From Antedon mediterranea (taxonomy: Eukaryota; Echinodermata; Crinoidea; Comatulida; Antedonidae), in the NCBI RefSeq assembly GCF_964355755.1, contig NC_092674.1, forward strand, positions 21,604,001 to 21,668,000: DNA of 64,000 nt, written 5' to 3'. Position 1 is the first letter of the stretch; each line of letters starts with the position of its first letter. Shown here one piece after another: positions 32,046-44,758 of the stretch. The position numbers were made by a program, and so were the translations under genes. The notes beneath the pieces are model-generated. The model made no database searches. It worked only from the letters and a program-made list of their open reading frames with translations, and was not told the origin of the DNA.

Positions 32046-33540
32046 GTTGGCACTGTTCCAAGAACTGCAATTCTGTAAGAACCTACACATTCCTATGTGT
32101 GTAAAACCTATTGGAGCGAGTGACGATATCGATCCAGTATTGATAATGTTTTCAGACGCATCCGAGAAAGCTATGGCTACGGCAGATTATGTCCGATACC
32201 AAATGCAAGAAGGCGGATACATGTCCAGATTGATAGCGGCCAAGAGCAGGATAGCACCCATATAAATTGCTAGTATAGTGAGATTTGAACTAGGCGTGGC
32301 TGTTTTGAGGACTAGACAAAACCGATAGTTAAAGAAATGAATATAAGGTTTAAGAGAATATTTTACATTGTGGACAGTGACATTGTTAGGCTATGATCAA
32401 GAAACAGAGTTATGAATTTAAGAATTACGCAGCTACCCGAATTGGAGAGATTCAAAAGTCCAGCGAACCTCAAGATTGGTGGTGTGTAGCTGGAGAAACG
32501 AACATAGCCGATATAATCTCTAGAGGAACAGCAGCAACACCACCTTGATTGAACACAGAGTTTAGCAAGAAGGACCCGATTTCCTTTAATTACCTGTAGA
32601 AGAATGGCCAATTTCACAAAAGTGTAGTTCGCAAGAGATTCCTGAAAGAGTTAAAGTGGTGATCAATGTAGATGTAGAGGAGGTTCAGAGGTGTTGTATC
32701 AAAGTGGAAAGGTTTAACAGTTTAGTGAGATTACTACGAGTTACAGCGATGGTCATGGTCAAGAAGAGCTTCAAATCAGCTGCATTAGTTTTGACGCCCA
32801 ATGACACTAGTTATGCTGAAACATTCTGGGTCAGAAAAGTACAAAGACCACTAATAAAACTTATGGAAAAGAAATCAACGACTTCATAAAGAACTATGGC
32901 AGTTTAGGTCCAAAGTGGGCGACAGGATTAAGGAGCATGTTTATTTTAGCTAAAACCACGAAGAAGTCCATAACATCGGCATGGGTTCGAGGCTCACTCC
33001 ATAACATCGGCATGGGTTCGAGGCTCACTCACTCCATGGTTCTGGTGGTAGAACGAGTCTTCTCGGATAAGGACTATAAACCGTAGGTCCATGGTACACA
33101 TCTAGCTCGTGTGCACTTTAAAGAACATAGTACATCTTTCGAGACGAGTAGGGATTACCCCGGTGTATTAGTACATCACAGCCACTGATCACCAACTGGG
33201 CCCTCTGGGAGACCAGTCTTTGACTGAAGAGGTTACCCAGTATAAATATATATTTCAATCAATTCAATCAAGTCCCATTATTGACTTATGACCATGCGTT
33301 CACCAAGCTGGTTGCTCAAACAATGCACAATAGAGGATATAATGGAGTCAACACTACTATGTCAAAGATCAGAAGCAAGTATTGGGTGGTGCGACTCAGG
33401 AAGCTGGTGAGCCATATAAGACATAATTGTGTCAGATGCAAAAGATATGAGTCGGTCAGTCAATCAACTGATGGCACCTTTGCCAATCCAACGTCTAAAG
33501 CCATCACCACCGTAGTCGTATATAGGTACTGATTTATTTG
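32046..33540 (+). pseudogene. BEL/Pao retrotransposon pol: RNase H region and integrase start, interrupted
   Basis: Recognisable parts are FSDASEKAMATADYVRYQMQ with YMSRLIAAKSRIAPI (RNase H of the BEL/Pao type), IVRFELGVAVLRTR, WWCVAGETNIADIISRGTAA, and the integrase zinc knuckle HNRGYNGVNTTMSKIRSKYW with HNCVRCKR (HHCC type), then IGTDLFEP at the start of the integrase core. Stops and frameshifts are frequent. A SINE fragment (about 32999-33270) and a hAT element (33544-35096) interrupt it. Gag, protease and RT proper are missing; the left edge abuts the inverted-repeat locus. Confidence 0.85.
32967..33270 (+). mobile_element. tRNA-derived SINE fragment in the BEL/Pao pol
   Basis: The segment CATCGGCATGGGTTCGAGGC, which contains a pol III B-box (GGTTCGAGGCT), is present twice in tandem (32972 and 33004). 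The body follows: CTCGGATAAGGACTATAAAC, GTAGGTCC and GCACTTTAAAGAAC with GTAGGGATTACCCCGGTG, words I know from invertebrate SINE-like repeats. The 3' end is TCAATCAATTCAATCAAG. The A-box is missing. BEL coding resumes with YDHAFTKLVAQTMHN. Confidence 0.55.
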
Positions 33541-33543
33541 AAC

Positions 33544-35096
33544 CAGGGGTGGCGCCAGGATCTTCCCGACGCGGGGGCTACATTCCCCGACGAGGGGGTT
33601 ATGCGAGCATCACTAGGCTGGGGGCCAGGGGCGAAGGCCCCGGAAGCAACGCGTTCTAGCGTCATTTGAGGTCATTTTAATCAGATTTAGGGTAGCCATT
33701 TTTCCATTTTTTATAATGCATAAATAAAATACTGCGTGCAAAAAAACGATGCGCGATGACTGTTTCAATCCATATTTTTCAATTTAAAAAATAAAAGTTC
33801 AAAGAAAATTTAGAAAAATAGAGTTGGAGGTCCCGGAAATTGGACTTAATATACTTCAAAACATGAAACAAAATATATAAGTCCCTATCATGGTTGTGAC
33901 TAAGAAATGTTTGAAAAATAGAGATGTTAGGTCCCGGAAAATGCACTTCTTGTACTTCGAAATATGACCAGCTTTATTGTTGGGGCTGAGTTAAGAAAAT
34001 GTTTAAAACTAGAGCTGCAGGTCTTCAAAAATTTGCATTTTATACTTTGGAAACATCAGGCCCAGAGGCTTAAAAAACGCAAGCGTAGACCTTTTTAAGT
34101 CGGGGAAATAAGTTTATTCCTCCCAAGTGTATGCGTGCGTACTATCTGGACTTCCGAGTGGTGAGAAATTCATGACATACAGGACATTGAAAATGTAATA
34201 ACTTAGCTATAATAAGATGTTGGCTAAGCGAAAATGGCATGTTTTTTTGTTTAGTAATGGATGAAAAATTTATTTTAGGTGCCCCACGGTACAGAAGGTT
34301 ACTTGTAAATTAAAAAAATGGTGAACATACGAACAATTAACATAATTCGTTTTTGCTGTAGTGTAGCGGACGTCGACGCAGTACACGACGTAACCGTCAG
34401 TAAACTTCGCCTGGAAAATAACTACAGTACACATTTTGGTCCCTGGATGGAACATGATATCACGCGTCTCGACCCAATGTTGAACGATTCGTACAAAGGG
34501 ATACCGCCAGACAAGTGCGTACCTAGCTATTGTTTAGTAGTAAGTTAGATCGCTGGCAATAATGAATGCATATAAAGTGCATAATATCACTCTGACGTAC
34601 TCTCACGGTCAATGAAACGTCGCGGTTTTCTAGGCGCTGAAGCTAGCTACGAAGTGAACGCGAACGATTTTTACTGTATATTATATTCCCCGACAAAAAG
34701 TACCCGTGTTCCCTTCGGTAACCGTCGGTAAACTTCGCCTGGAAAATAACTACATTACAAATTTTGGTCCCTGGATGGAACTTGATATCACGCGTCTCGA
34801 CCCAACGTTGAACGATTCGTACAAAGGGATACCGCCAGACAAGTGCGTACCTAGCTAATGTTTAGTAGTATAGATTGCTGGCAATAAATGAATGCATAAA
34901 AGTGCATAATAGACCTCTGACGTACTCACGGTCAATGGAACGTCGTGGTTTTCTAGGCGCTGAAGCATGAAGTGAACGCGAACGTTTTTTACTGTATATT
35001 ATATTCCCCGACAAAATGTACCCGTGTCCCCCGACGGAGGGGCTCCCCGACGAGGGGGCTAGAGCCCCCGTAGCCCCCCCGCTGGCGCCACCACTG
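33544..35096. mobile_element. 1553-bp non-autonomous hAT element
   Basis: Ends CAGGGGTGGCGCCAG and CTGGCGCCACCACTG (inverted), with G/C-rich subterminal CCCCGACGAGGGGG words on both sides. The 8-bp target duplication is ATTTGAAC (33536-33543) / ATTTGGAC (35097-35104). Removing the element rejoins the BEL integrase core from IGTDLF to GPFLTRGK. The interior holds a ~325-bp direct duplication (about 34391-34714 and 34719-35035, both starting TAACCGTC(A/G)GTAAACTTC). No transposase is present. Confidence 0.9.
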
Positions 35097-35104
35097 ATTT
35101 GGAC

Positions 35105-35957
35105 CGTTCTTGACGAGAGGGAAAGTCCAGAAACGTACTAGAGGGAAGGCTTATGGTATTTACTTGTTTAGTAACTAGAGCGTTACATTTGAAACTATCA
35201 GTGGATTACAGTACCGATTCTTTGCTGAAAGCCTTTCGAAGATTTGATTCAATTAGAGGATACCCTATAGAAGTATTTAGTGACTGTGGCACACAATTAG
35301 TTGCCGCAAAAGAGAGTTTACAGAACTTCGGATTCAAACATGGAGTTAAGTGGAAGTTTTCCACACCAGATTCACCGTGGCAAAATGGTGTCACAGAAAA
35401 GGCGTGAAAAAAGCATTATACCATGTGGTGGACGAACAGATATTGACGTTCGAAGAACTACAGACTATGTTATTAGAAGTTGCAAACGTAATAAACACCA
35501 GACCGATAGGTAGGCATCCTACCAACCCTGAAGACGGGAGTTACTGTAGCTATGTCCCACGATTTGTTGCTCGGTCGTGCTTCATTTGATGTACCTAGTG
35601 GTCCGTGGTGTAATCACAAGGGGCATGCGAAACGCCTCAAGTTTATCCAAGGTTTAACTGATAACTTTTGTAGGAAGTGGATGACAGATTATTTCCCTAC
35701 GTTGGTCATCCGTAAGAAGTGTCATACAGAGGTTCGAAATATACAAGTCGGTGACGTTACGTTGATAAAAGAGGAAGGAGATTAAAAAAGGACGATGGAA
35801 GACTTGTAGAGTGTCCAAAATATTCCTTGATGATAGAGGTCTGGTCCGAAGTGTGGAAATAAAGACAATAACTGAAACTGGAGTCGTGAGTTACATCAAG
35901 AGAGCCGGTCAAAGATTAGTATTACTAGTCCCAGCAGATTATGAATTGGAGGTTTAA
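35105..35957 (+). pseudogene. BEL/Pao integrase core and C-terminal end
   Basis: After the hAT element: GPFLTRGKVQKRTRGKAYGI, FTCLVTRALHLKLSVDYSTD, RRFDSIRGYPIEVFSDCGTQ and FSTPDSPWQNGVTEKA (integrase D-D-E region), then KALYHVVDEQILTFEELQTM, WMTDYFPTLVIRKKCH and IQVGDVTLIKEEGD, and at the end DDRGLVRSVEIKT with a stop at 35955-35957. At least four frame changes separate these blocks. Integration of the cDNA would be its role; it cannot work in this state. Confidence 0.85.
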
Positions 35958-36072
35958 TAATATTACCGTTTGAGAATTTATAGTTTATAAAAAGTATAGT
36001 TTTAGAGATTTGATATTGAAATATGTTATGTGTTTATTGCTTTGGTGAAGGGAGTGTTTCGCTGAGAAAAAT

Positions 36073-36536
36073 TGTTAGGGCGCCTTCAGTCGTATGTAGG
36101 AGGCGAGTCGATGAAAAGAGTTAGGATAATTAGTTGGAAAGAGAGCCAAGTTATATGTAATCATCATAAGATTGTTTGTTTAAGATGCCAGAGCGTATGT
36201 TCTGAGTTTGTTTTAGTTCTTACTCATTTAGTTGACTTTTGTTAAATGTTAGAGAAATGTTATGCTGTAATTAGCACATTTAAGAGAACAGGCTTCACTC
36301 ACGTGAGCCTTTTATATAATGGCAGCGTGTGCTGTCGTGATATGGTAGGCCTACTATGATTAGGAGACGGATCATACATTCGATGATTCTAGTAATTATA
36401 CTAAGTTTAGCATGATTACGAGATAATGGTGTTTAATAGTATTGTTACTTAGTAGATTGTTAACCTAATTGAAGACATATGTAAAAGATATATACAAAAA
36501 TTATGACATTTAATGAATAAAGGTGATGGTTAACCA
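36073..36536 (+). repeat. Probable 3' LTR of the BEL/Pao element
   Basis: The segment starts TGTTAGGGCGCC ~115 bp after the pol stop and ends GTGATGGTTAACCA, so it has TG..CA ends. It contains a TATA-like TTTTATATAATGG (about 36308) and AATAAA (36515-36520) near the end. No 5' LTR is in the window to compare, so the limits are provisional. Confidence 0.5.
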
Positions 36537-37022
36537 CGAAAAAAACCAAAAAACAGCCTTCCACATGGATATCTACAGGGGTGGATTCAGAGGTTTTTAA
36601 ACCAAGCCAGATAACTGCTCTTTTCTACAGCCATTTTTTAAATTTGTCCTTGGAACGTGATGCATAAACCAATCAAATAACAATGATACTGTATTGTTGT
36701 TATTATCCGGTCGAACATCTTCTACCAAAGAGTGTTCATCTGTTACAAAGGAGTGTACCAAAACAGTATTATTATTATCACTCAGGTGTATAGTTTATAA
36801 TAACAAACGAACTAGCACAATACAATGTTTGTTTTTGTTAATCTGAAAAGAAACTGCTGTCGATAATTCATTTCATATTAACGCCCTGTATCGTTAAGGC
36901 TATTCGATAATCGGCTTAATAACGAGTGTTAATTTGTAGAGCTGTAATGTAATAATAATATTATACAAATTATGCCAAAGCATTCTGTATTTTTAAAGTA
37001 AAGATCATAAATTAATTAAGTC
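36537..37022. other. No gene recognised
   Basis: AT-rich sequence between the putative LTR and the next LINE relic; no motif stood out. Confidence 0.4.
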
Positions 37023-38113
37023 AATTTCAGTATATCATCGGTGACAATGAGTCTGAACTTGTGAAACTACTTAAAGTAGCAAGTGATTATTCACAAACAT
37101 GGGAATTAGAGTTTAATTTTGACAAATCAAATGTGCTGGTCACAGGGCAAAGAGTTAATCCACATAGAACATGGAGTCTTGGTAATCATTATATCACAGA
37201 AATAGAAAGGTATAAATATCTTGGTGTAATAATATCACGTTCATATACAGATTCAGACACTATCAATGAAGTAATCAAAAAGGGAAATAGGATAATAGCC
37301 TATATTACCTCTATTATAAACAATCAGAATTATTTCAATAGGGTATACTATGGTGATCTTTTATGGAGAACAATAGGATTACCAACAATTAATTACGCCT
37401 CTGCAATATGGTTATGTAACTCTAAAGGTTCACTAAATAAGTTAGAAAATTTACAATACCAAATGGCTAGAAATATTTTGAAGGCACCAAGAAACGTCGC
37501 GAAAGCGGCATTGATTGGTGACCTAGGATGGGAGACACTCTAAACCATCCAAAATAAAGTTAGGATGTCCTACTTTAACAGAATTAAAAATATGGACGAC
37601 CAAAGGTGGCAAAAACTACTATGTAGATCTATAATGGATGTAGAAGATAAGGTGAAATGGAAGTGGATTAACCATATCAAAGATTTATTATGTAAATTTG
37701 ATTTAGGAAATAAGTTTAATTTAAACCCGGAAAGCCAATGGTTTAAGAGTTTTACACATGCCAACTCTCTAGAAAATATCAAGGAATGGTTAGAAGGTGC
37801 AAAAACAAAGTCAACCCTCTCCGAATATTTGAAATATAAACATGAACCTAAAGCAGAGACATACATGTTTGATAAGGTGAATTTTGATTCCATTAGTTTA
37901 AAGTTTAAAGCGAGGTCTAACTCTCTTGATTTAGAAGGTAGAAAAAATAAATGGTCAGAAAATGAGACTGGTTTTTGCAAGCTATGCAACAATCAATTAA
38001 TTGCAACTACAAACCATTTTCTACTTGAATGTTCAAATCTTAAAAATGTAAGAGATACACATTTTAACTTACTAAAATGGATTTATTGTATTGTGGTTAT
38101 GATACATTCATGA
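37023..38113 (+). pseudogene. LINE C-terminal half (RT thumb and C-terminal domain) with one internal stop
   Basis: The frame runs from ESELVKLLKVASDYSQTWEL through FDKSNVLVTGQ, YKYLGVIIS, YYGDLLWRTIGLPTINYASA and MARNILKAPRNV to a TAA at 37541-37543, then continues in the same frame with VRMSYFNRIKNMDDQRWQKL and the knuckle GFCKLCNNQLIATTNHFLLE C. A single in-frame stop and no frameshift make it a fairly young relic. The catalytic ADD box and all upstream parts are missing. I recognise the type (a non-LTR element with a CxxC..H...C end) but cannot name the clade with certainty. Confidence 0.75.
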
Positions 38114-40232
38114 AAAGCATACTTTAAGCGCAAAGAGCCAGACTTATTTCCACAACGGAGTGTATCATCTCAGTTTCCCATGGTTATTTTACGCCGAAAA
38201 TACCGTGTATTAAAAAACCAACTAGATGGTATCTAGTATTTTAAATTAAGGAATAAAACTAAATGTAAGTTTCTGTCAATTTACAGTAATTGAACAACTT
38301 ACTGTTAAAAATAACATTAAAATGAACGTATTTTGCTGTTTATTTAACTAGGCCCCTATTTAATTTATACATATTAGGCCCTATTAGTAATATACTCTAT
38401 TTAATTATATGTAATTAATTTTTACTGTAATATAATGTATATCGAAGTTTTATTATTACAAAGCACCAATGTACAGCAATTGTCCACCTTACTGTAAATT
38501 ATGGCATCGGTACCGTATTGAAAACTAAATATTAGTAAGTTGAAAAAAAAAACTTAAAAAGCTTAAAAGCTGAATTGGATTTTAAATATTTTTTACATAA
38601 GCAAATTGGCATTGTTTCCTAATTTTATTTGTTCTAAGCGTAAATGCATTTGAAATAATACTTACCCAGATACCCAACTTGATTTTGTTAACTTACTTCT
38701 CCAAGCGACCACTAAAGACTAATTGGCCTTTTTTGGATTACAACATTTTATAGAAAGAGGCAGTACATGTACATGTAGTTTGTTAGCGTTCCTGCATAAT
38801 ACACAATAATTGTTATGTAAATTTTGTAGTCGCTCGATTCGTTATTGTTGTGAATTAATGTACTGTACAGTCTATTCTTTTCTAACAAAATATAAACTGG
38901 CAAACATAATAATCACCAGAATATTTTATATACTATCTTTTAAATTGGTTCTTCAATAACAAAATGTACTATTAAGCCTGTGTGTTTAGTCAAATTAAAT
39001 GCGTTACCCGTTCTTTTTGCGTTGCATACAATGAGAGATACACCCAACACTGAACAAAATAAATTAATAATATTTACAGATGTATTTTGCCGATTGCATG
39101 GAATGTATTAAAAATATCCACTAAATATCTACAGAAAAGGTATAGCTATATGCTGGTAAGAGGTTGTTTCATTATACGTACTGTAATGTTAGATCTGCAT
39201 AACAAAGCATATTAATATTGATTGATCGTCCTTTAAACTCATAGTACATCTAGCAATTTCCTCTGAAATGGTTTTAATACAAACATTATTACTAAATAGT
39301 CTAATAATAGTGCTCGATATTGGTAAAGTTAGAATCCAATAGAAATAAAATAAAGCTTAGTTAAGCTATGGCAAAGTAGAGTCATCAAGCAAAATGTAAG
39401 CTTATTGTATATTATTAAGCCTATTATAAAAAAAAAATGAATAAATTTATCATAGGAAAGGTAGCCTACTGTAGCTAGAAAAATAAATCAGCTGTCCTGC
39501 CTATTTTAGTATTTAGCCCCATATAATGGCTAGGCATTGGTTAATAATAAATAGGTCCTATTAGTCTAAAGCAATACCTATTAATACAATGTTGACATAG
39601 ACCTATGCGTCAGAAAACAATTATTCTAGGCCTACTAAGCCAGGATAGCGAATACTAAAATGACATTAGAGGTAGCCGTGTGCGATCGTCCTTGGCCGCC
39701 GATAACAGCGACATTGTGCCTATCAATTTGAGCCATTATCTGACCTAGCTTATGCATCAAAACCATTAAAATTTCTCAATTTACATGACATATTAAAAAC
39801 TCAAACTTTACCAAGCAATACATTATAAATAAAAACAAAAAGTTAGAAAAATATATCGATTTCCACAATTCCACAAACAAACTCGGAATTACTGCAAGTA
39901 TAATTTTACCACCAGCGAGAGAAAGAGAAGACTAAAAAGTGCTTATAGAGTAAACTTTTAAATGCTATTTTTCGTAATTGACGATTATAAACTGAAAGTA
40001 AACTTACGATATATTATTAGCAAAATATTCAACAGCAGTAACGTAGTAAAATAAAGCAAGATGAACAACTCTAAATTATGTAAACCCGATATTTATTGAG
40101 ACGTATGCCTACAAAAAAGCGGTGTAAAATCAATGCGTTAGAAAATGACAAGATGGCCGACCAAACTATATTTCGCCACAGCTCATCGGTTTTTATTGAT
40201 TGATATTGATCTGCAGTCAGACTTGGTCTATG
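38114..40232. repeat. Repeat XY, copy A (uninterrupted)
   Basis: AAAGCATACTTTAAGCGCAA to GACTTGGTCTATG matches 45122-46159 plus 49063-50107 at high identity; here the two parts are contiguous. The join (CTGGTAAGAGG, GTAA at 39156-39159) is the empty site of the element that interrupts copy B. About 50 bp near 40140-40190 differ completely from copy B. No protein or TIRs were recognised, so this may be an older mobile element or a segmental duplication. Confidence 0.8.
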
Positions 40233-40889
40233 TAAGACACAAAACAAAACATAAATATAGATGATAATGGTATGAATAAATATTTATTCTGACAAGTGCC
40301 TGGAGGATCATAACGGCAAAAATAGAAAATAAAATTATTGCCCTGAGGGATAAATGATTAAGTAGAAAATACAGGTATGCTCAAAAGCCAGTGGGTGCCA
40401 TCTGAAATGGCAACCCAGCAAGTGAGGCGTCACGTGACATTGGGACATTACAGAACAATAAATGTGCCTACAAGTGTAGAGCGCGTAATGACACTGGTGA
40501 TCTAGCCTATTTGTTACTTAAAGCGTGGTTCCCACTAGCGACGCAACGCAAGGACGTAACGCAACGCAAGTGAATTGACCAATCACAAGCGATGGTTTAC
40601 GCTCTAGCGAACACAGGATATTCGTCGTCCTCTCTTATAACCGTCGTATTTCGTAAAGTCCCTATTAAGTAATAATAATAACACTAACACTAATAACTAT
40701 AATTATAATTTGGTAATTATTTTAGGTAATAACCTAACAAAATAAATTTGTAGAGTATTATTACAAATATTATAAATCTTAATTGTGTTACACTCAAATT
40801 TTAAAAATGAGGGCTGAGTAAAGGGGACCTGTGGTCCTACTCTAACTTATACTGGACGACTAAGGAGGTACCCTAGTATAATCCCACCA
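40233..40889. other. No gene; possible MITE end
   Basis: AAAGCGTGGTTCCCACTAGC then GACGCAACGCAAG repeats at 40519-40570 look like one end of a MITE of a common metazoan type, but I found no inverted partner. The remainder is AT-rich. Confidence 0.35.
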
Positions 40890-41090
40890 AGTGACTCTTA
40901 AGAACAGTTCGCCATTTCCTCACAAATACAGTATCAAATTTCACTATATTTTAAAAATGTTGGATTCGCTCTAACATATTTGATTCAAGTTGGGTAAGAC
41001 CAGAATGCCACACAGGAGCAGCGTATTCAGTTAAAGGTCTGACATACCCAGTGTAAATAGTTAATAAGTCAACAATTTTGATTCGCTTAA
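40890..41090 (-). pseudogene. CR1-like LINE copy A, 3' part (left of the TTAA insertion)
   Basis: AGAACAGTTCGCCATTTCCT to GATTCGCTTAA is collinear with 50219-50415. On the minus strand it encodes the RT C-terminal YTGYVRPLTEYAAPVWHSGL-like stretch with LERIQ. It is separated from the rest of the LINE (43946-44758) by a 2855-bp element. Confidence 0.75.
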
Positions 41091-43945
41091 AATGGATATG
41101 AAAGGGTTCCTAGCAATATCATTTTATTGGCTCAACGTGTAGATCAATCAGTTTTAAGCTTGCCATAGTCATACTTAATGTTTTGGAGGACGACAACGCC
41201 CTCAAAACGCCCCTGAGAAACCTGTGAAAAACTTTTTGTGACGTCACTAAAAGTTATTTTTGTATTACAGAGATAGGAATTTAGCAGTAAATCATTGATT
41301 GATGCAAAAGCATGGTAGTAATTACTTATTGCTTTGATATTTTTATTCTTGGATAAGTATGTTAGCCTAATCGAATAAAATTAATTCATATTATCAACCA
41401 AGTTTTTTATAAAACGGATTTTAATTTCGTTTTTCAAGGCCATCTTTTACGAAATTCATAGCCAAATGCCTATCTTGCTGGGTACACGGAGTTATTTTGC
41501 GCATGCGTGAGAATCACAGAGTCGACCACCTTGGCCTCTCTCTCGACCCTCCTCGCGAGCGATGTTTATTTCGCTATTTATTATACACGTATTATTGAAA
41601 CATTCATTTTATTATTATTTCGTTGTAATTAACTGAAATTGATGGAAATTCGTCCACATCGTCTTGTTAACACGGGTGTTAACATCGTTTTGAAGAAACG
41701 GTTGGACGAGTAAATTGTGTTTGACAATGCCATGGCCTGGAGCTAGCTAGGCCTAGGCCTTTTTAGTAGTGATGACTGCTGGATACGGTGTTTAGTCGCC
41801 CGGCCAGAGGTGAGCTGAGAGCGTATGCTCTTTGATGTATCGTTGAGGGTGTTAATGGTAGGCACAATTGTGTTACTGTATTATGTATATACACACATTA
41901 TTTATAAGTACGTTTATTAATATTGTTGTGTGCTGTAGTGTCCTGACTAACGTATTATTAAAATATTTTTTTGTTATTACATGCCGCCCTACTAGCTAGT
42001 AGGCTAGGCAACACTGAATACTAAATATTATGATTCCCAATAAAATGAATAGAGTTGGATTTTCTCTAATGTAGTAATAAAGGTTATAACAGGCCAGGCC
42101 TAGTTAGGGGTATTTCAGCTTGTATCATATACAGTACAATATACAGTACAATATACAGTACAGTATACAGTAAATAAACAATTCATTTGTATTTTTACCT
42201 ACCTACAGGTCTATAATTGGAGTGCAATTATGATAATTGATGGACGGGATAAGCAAATGTATTTATTGATTGGAATGGAAGCGCAAATGTTAGAGTAAAA
42301 TTATAATATTAAGGTAACAGATACTGAGCATTGCTATTTTAAACTGTTGATCAAACCTACATAATACATTATACTAAATTATTATTTTGTTTTGAGGGCA
42401 GATAAACATGTGCTTATTCATTTTCTTTTTTTCAGGTGAATAGAAAGATACCCAGAGTACTTTATAATAGATGCTACTTGGATCATGCTTGCACGATACA
42501 TTTATGCAGTATACTAAGACACCAAGTATAGAATGAGCGCAGACAATTAAAATTACAGAACTAAATATTTATGAAGAATAGTAAAATATGCATAATAGAA
42601 TTCTTTAGACGCGAGTGCTAGGGTTACAGTCATACTGTAACTATGGTAATGTACTACCAGACAGTACACTAGTAGCAGTGCATCATATAGTGTTTGTTTT
42701 TAACCATCTAAATGGGTCTGGGTATATAAACAAATAAACCACTACTGTACTTCTTTTTTTACAATGGACATTTATGAAAGAATCCATCTCTTGAATATGA
42801 TGGAGCTGGCTGGTGTTGATAGAATTAAAATGTATCACTCAGGTCTCAAAAGTAATTTATGTCCTGTTTGAAAAATCCTGCTTGTTCCAAACTCATTATG
42901 ATACATTTGTTCAATAAAATTCATTCCACACACTATTTCTGCCATATAATTTGATGTTTACAATTTTATTACTAGTACTATTACAGTTCTTCAAAGCCAT
43001 CTCATGTACTGTTGATTCCATAAATCTGCAAAGATAAGACCAATAAATGGATGGAAATGTACTATTATTTTTATTCAATCCTACCTCTAGGCCCTATAGT
43101 ATTATATTTTATGACTTGGTAACAAACAGAAAGAGGTTATTATTTAATTACACTACAGTTACAAACTAAACTATAATAATCCTCTCGGCCTCACCTCCTC
43201 TGCTCTACTTTAATTATTAGTATTATTATATTACTATATTAGTCAATAACAAAAGTCAGAGCCAAAAACAAGTTCAACACAAGCTTACCTTTTTTATTTA
43301 CGTCGCCTTTTACATACGTCTACGCCCGCGCCTTGTCCACTTCCTGGAGGTTCGTCGGTGGACCGGCGACTGCTACTCTCTTGTACTGTAGGCCATGGAG
43401 TAACTCCATGTGTAGGCCTAGCCTACTACTAGCGAATTTAGAAGAAACTATAGTCTACTAGACTAGCCTAATTTGTAGTCTGCGTGAGTGGTTTAGTGTG
43501 AGAAGTAAAAATACACACTTTCTTCTTTTCACGTACAATCTTTGCAGACATAACTTTTTATTGATTTGTGAAATTTCGATATTTTTTACGACTGCAGCAA
43601 CAGGGAGCTTGCAACACGCGAGTCTCGTGTAGCATGGGTTTGTTTATTTTGTTTACGCCACACAGTCCGCGAACGAGACAAGGCGGCTGCTGCCGTGGCT
43701 ACAACCCCGGGTGTTTCAAACTCTAAATTTGACGATCTCGTACGTGCGTATAGAACGTTCATAACAATTAAGTGGCGTGCCAGTTGGTCGGCCATTTTGC
43801 GGACGTTTTATACCAAAATTTAATTTGTTTATTTCTCAATTTCTACTAGGTATTTGAATCTAATTTTTTGTGTGCTCTTTATTAACATTAAAAGGATTCA
43901 TACAAAGTCCTTTTTGTGAAATTTTAAAATCCTTTCATATCCATT
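41091..43945. mobile_element. TTAA-target element Z, copy A (2855 bp)
   Basis: The ends are AATGGATATGAAAGG and its inverse, flanked by TTAA at 41087-41090 and 43946-43949. It splits a CR1-like LINE whose uninterrupted form (GAATCGCTTAAGTACTTTC) is at 50405-50421, so the empty site proves the borders and the target. TTAA targets are used by piggyBac and Kolobok elements. No transposase frame is present. Internal features: a donor-like AGAGGTGAGC (41807-41816), an acceptor-like TTCTTTTTTTCAGGTGAATA (42423-42442), and CpG-rich stretches near both ends. Confidence 0.92.
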
Positions 43946-44758
43946 TTAAGTACTTTCAACATATATAATCTACCATTAGCTTTGCTAAGCACTTTAGTGA
44001 TATGAGAGCTCCGTTTAAGATCAGAACTAATGTTAACGCCTAAGATTGTAGTATTATTTACAATGTTCAACGGCTGTCCATCAATGTTAACAACATGATT
44101 AACATTTTCTCTAGAGAAATTTACACTCATAACTCTATACATTTGTTAGGATTAAGTTTCATATTATTAACTGTCGCCCATTGCGATAGTTCGTTTAAGT
44201 GATTTTGCATAAAGCTAGGTTGTTTCCTAAGACGGGGTTCGAGAATGGTAATATCATCAACATACTTAAATACGTCAATCGTCTTATCGTAAAAAAACAT
44301 CATGGCAAGGAAGCAGAGGGGTCATAAGCTGGTACCTTGAGGGACACCTTCATGAATGTATTTCCATTCACTAATGGTGTCTAGATATCTAACGCATTGT
44401 GTTCTATCACTTAGAAAACTCATAATCCATGTAATTACAGATGGACGGACTTGAAATTTAATCAACTTACAGATTAATACATTGTGGTCAACATAGTCAA
44501 AAGCTTTTTTAAAATCAGTAACCACTACAGTACTTTCACTTTGTTTCTTATCAGCATTTCTAAAGAGAACATCCATAAGCTTAACAAGATAATGATTAGT
44601 AGATATCCCTTTACGATTACCATACTGGTTGTGGTCAAAGTTGGGATTCATGTCATTTAACAACAACTTAGACATGAAACTTTCTGAAATTTTTGCAAAG
44701 TGGTCAGTGAGGGAAATTGGTCTAAGTTTATCCCAAGTCGCACGATTAGTTTTCGGAA
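43946..44758 (-). pseudogene. CR1-like LINE copy A, RT part
   Basis: The minus strand gives MSKLLLNDMNPNFDHNQYGN, VVTDFKKAFDYVDHNVLICK (motif A), HEGVPQGTS (motif B), FKYVDDITI (motif C) and VNNTTILGVNISSDLK. It is collinear with 50416-51233 and truncated at 5' near 44758, where unrelated sequence starts. Frameshifts are present, for example near 44320. Confidence 0.85.

Noticed and set aside
37570-37992. 140-residue minus-strand frame
   Set aside because: Antisense shadow of the LINE C-terminal domain on the plus strand.
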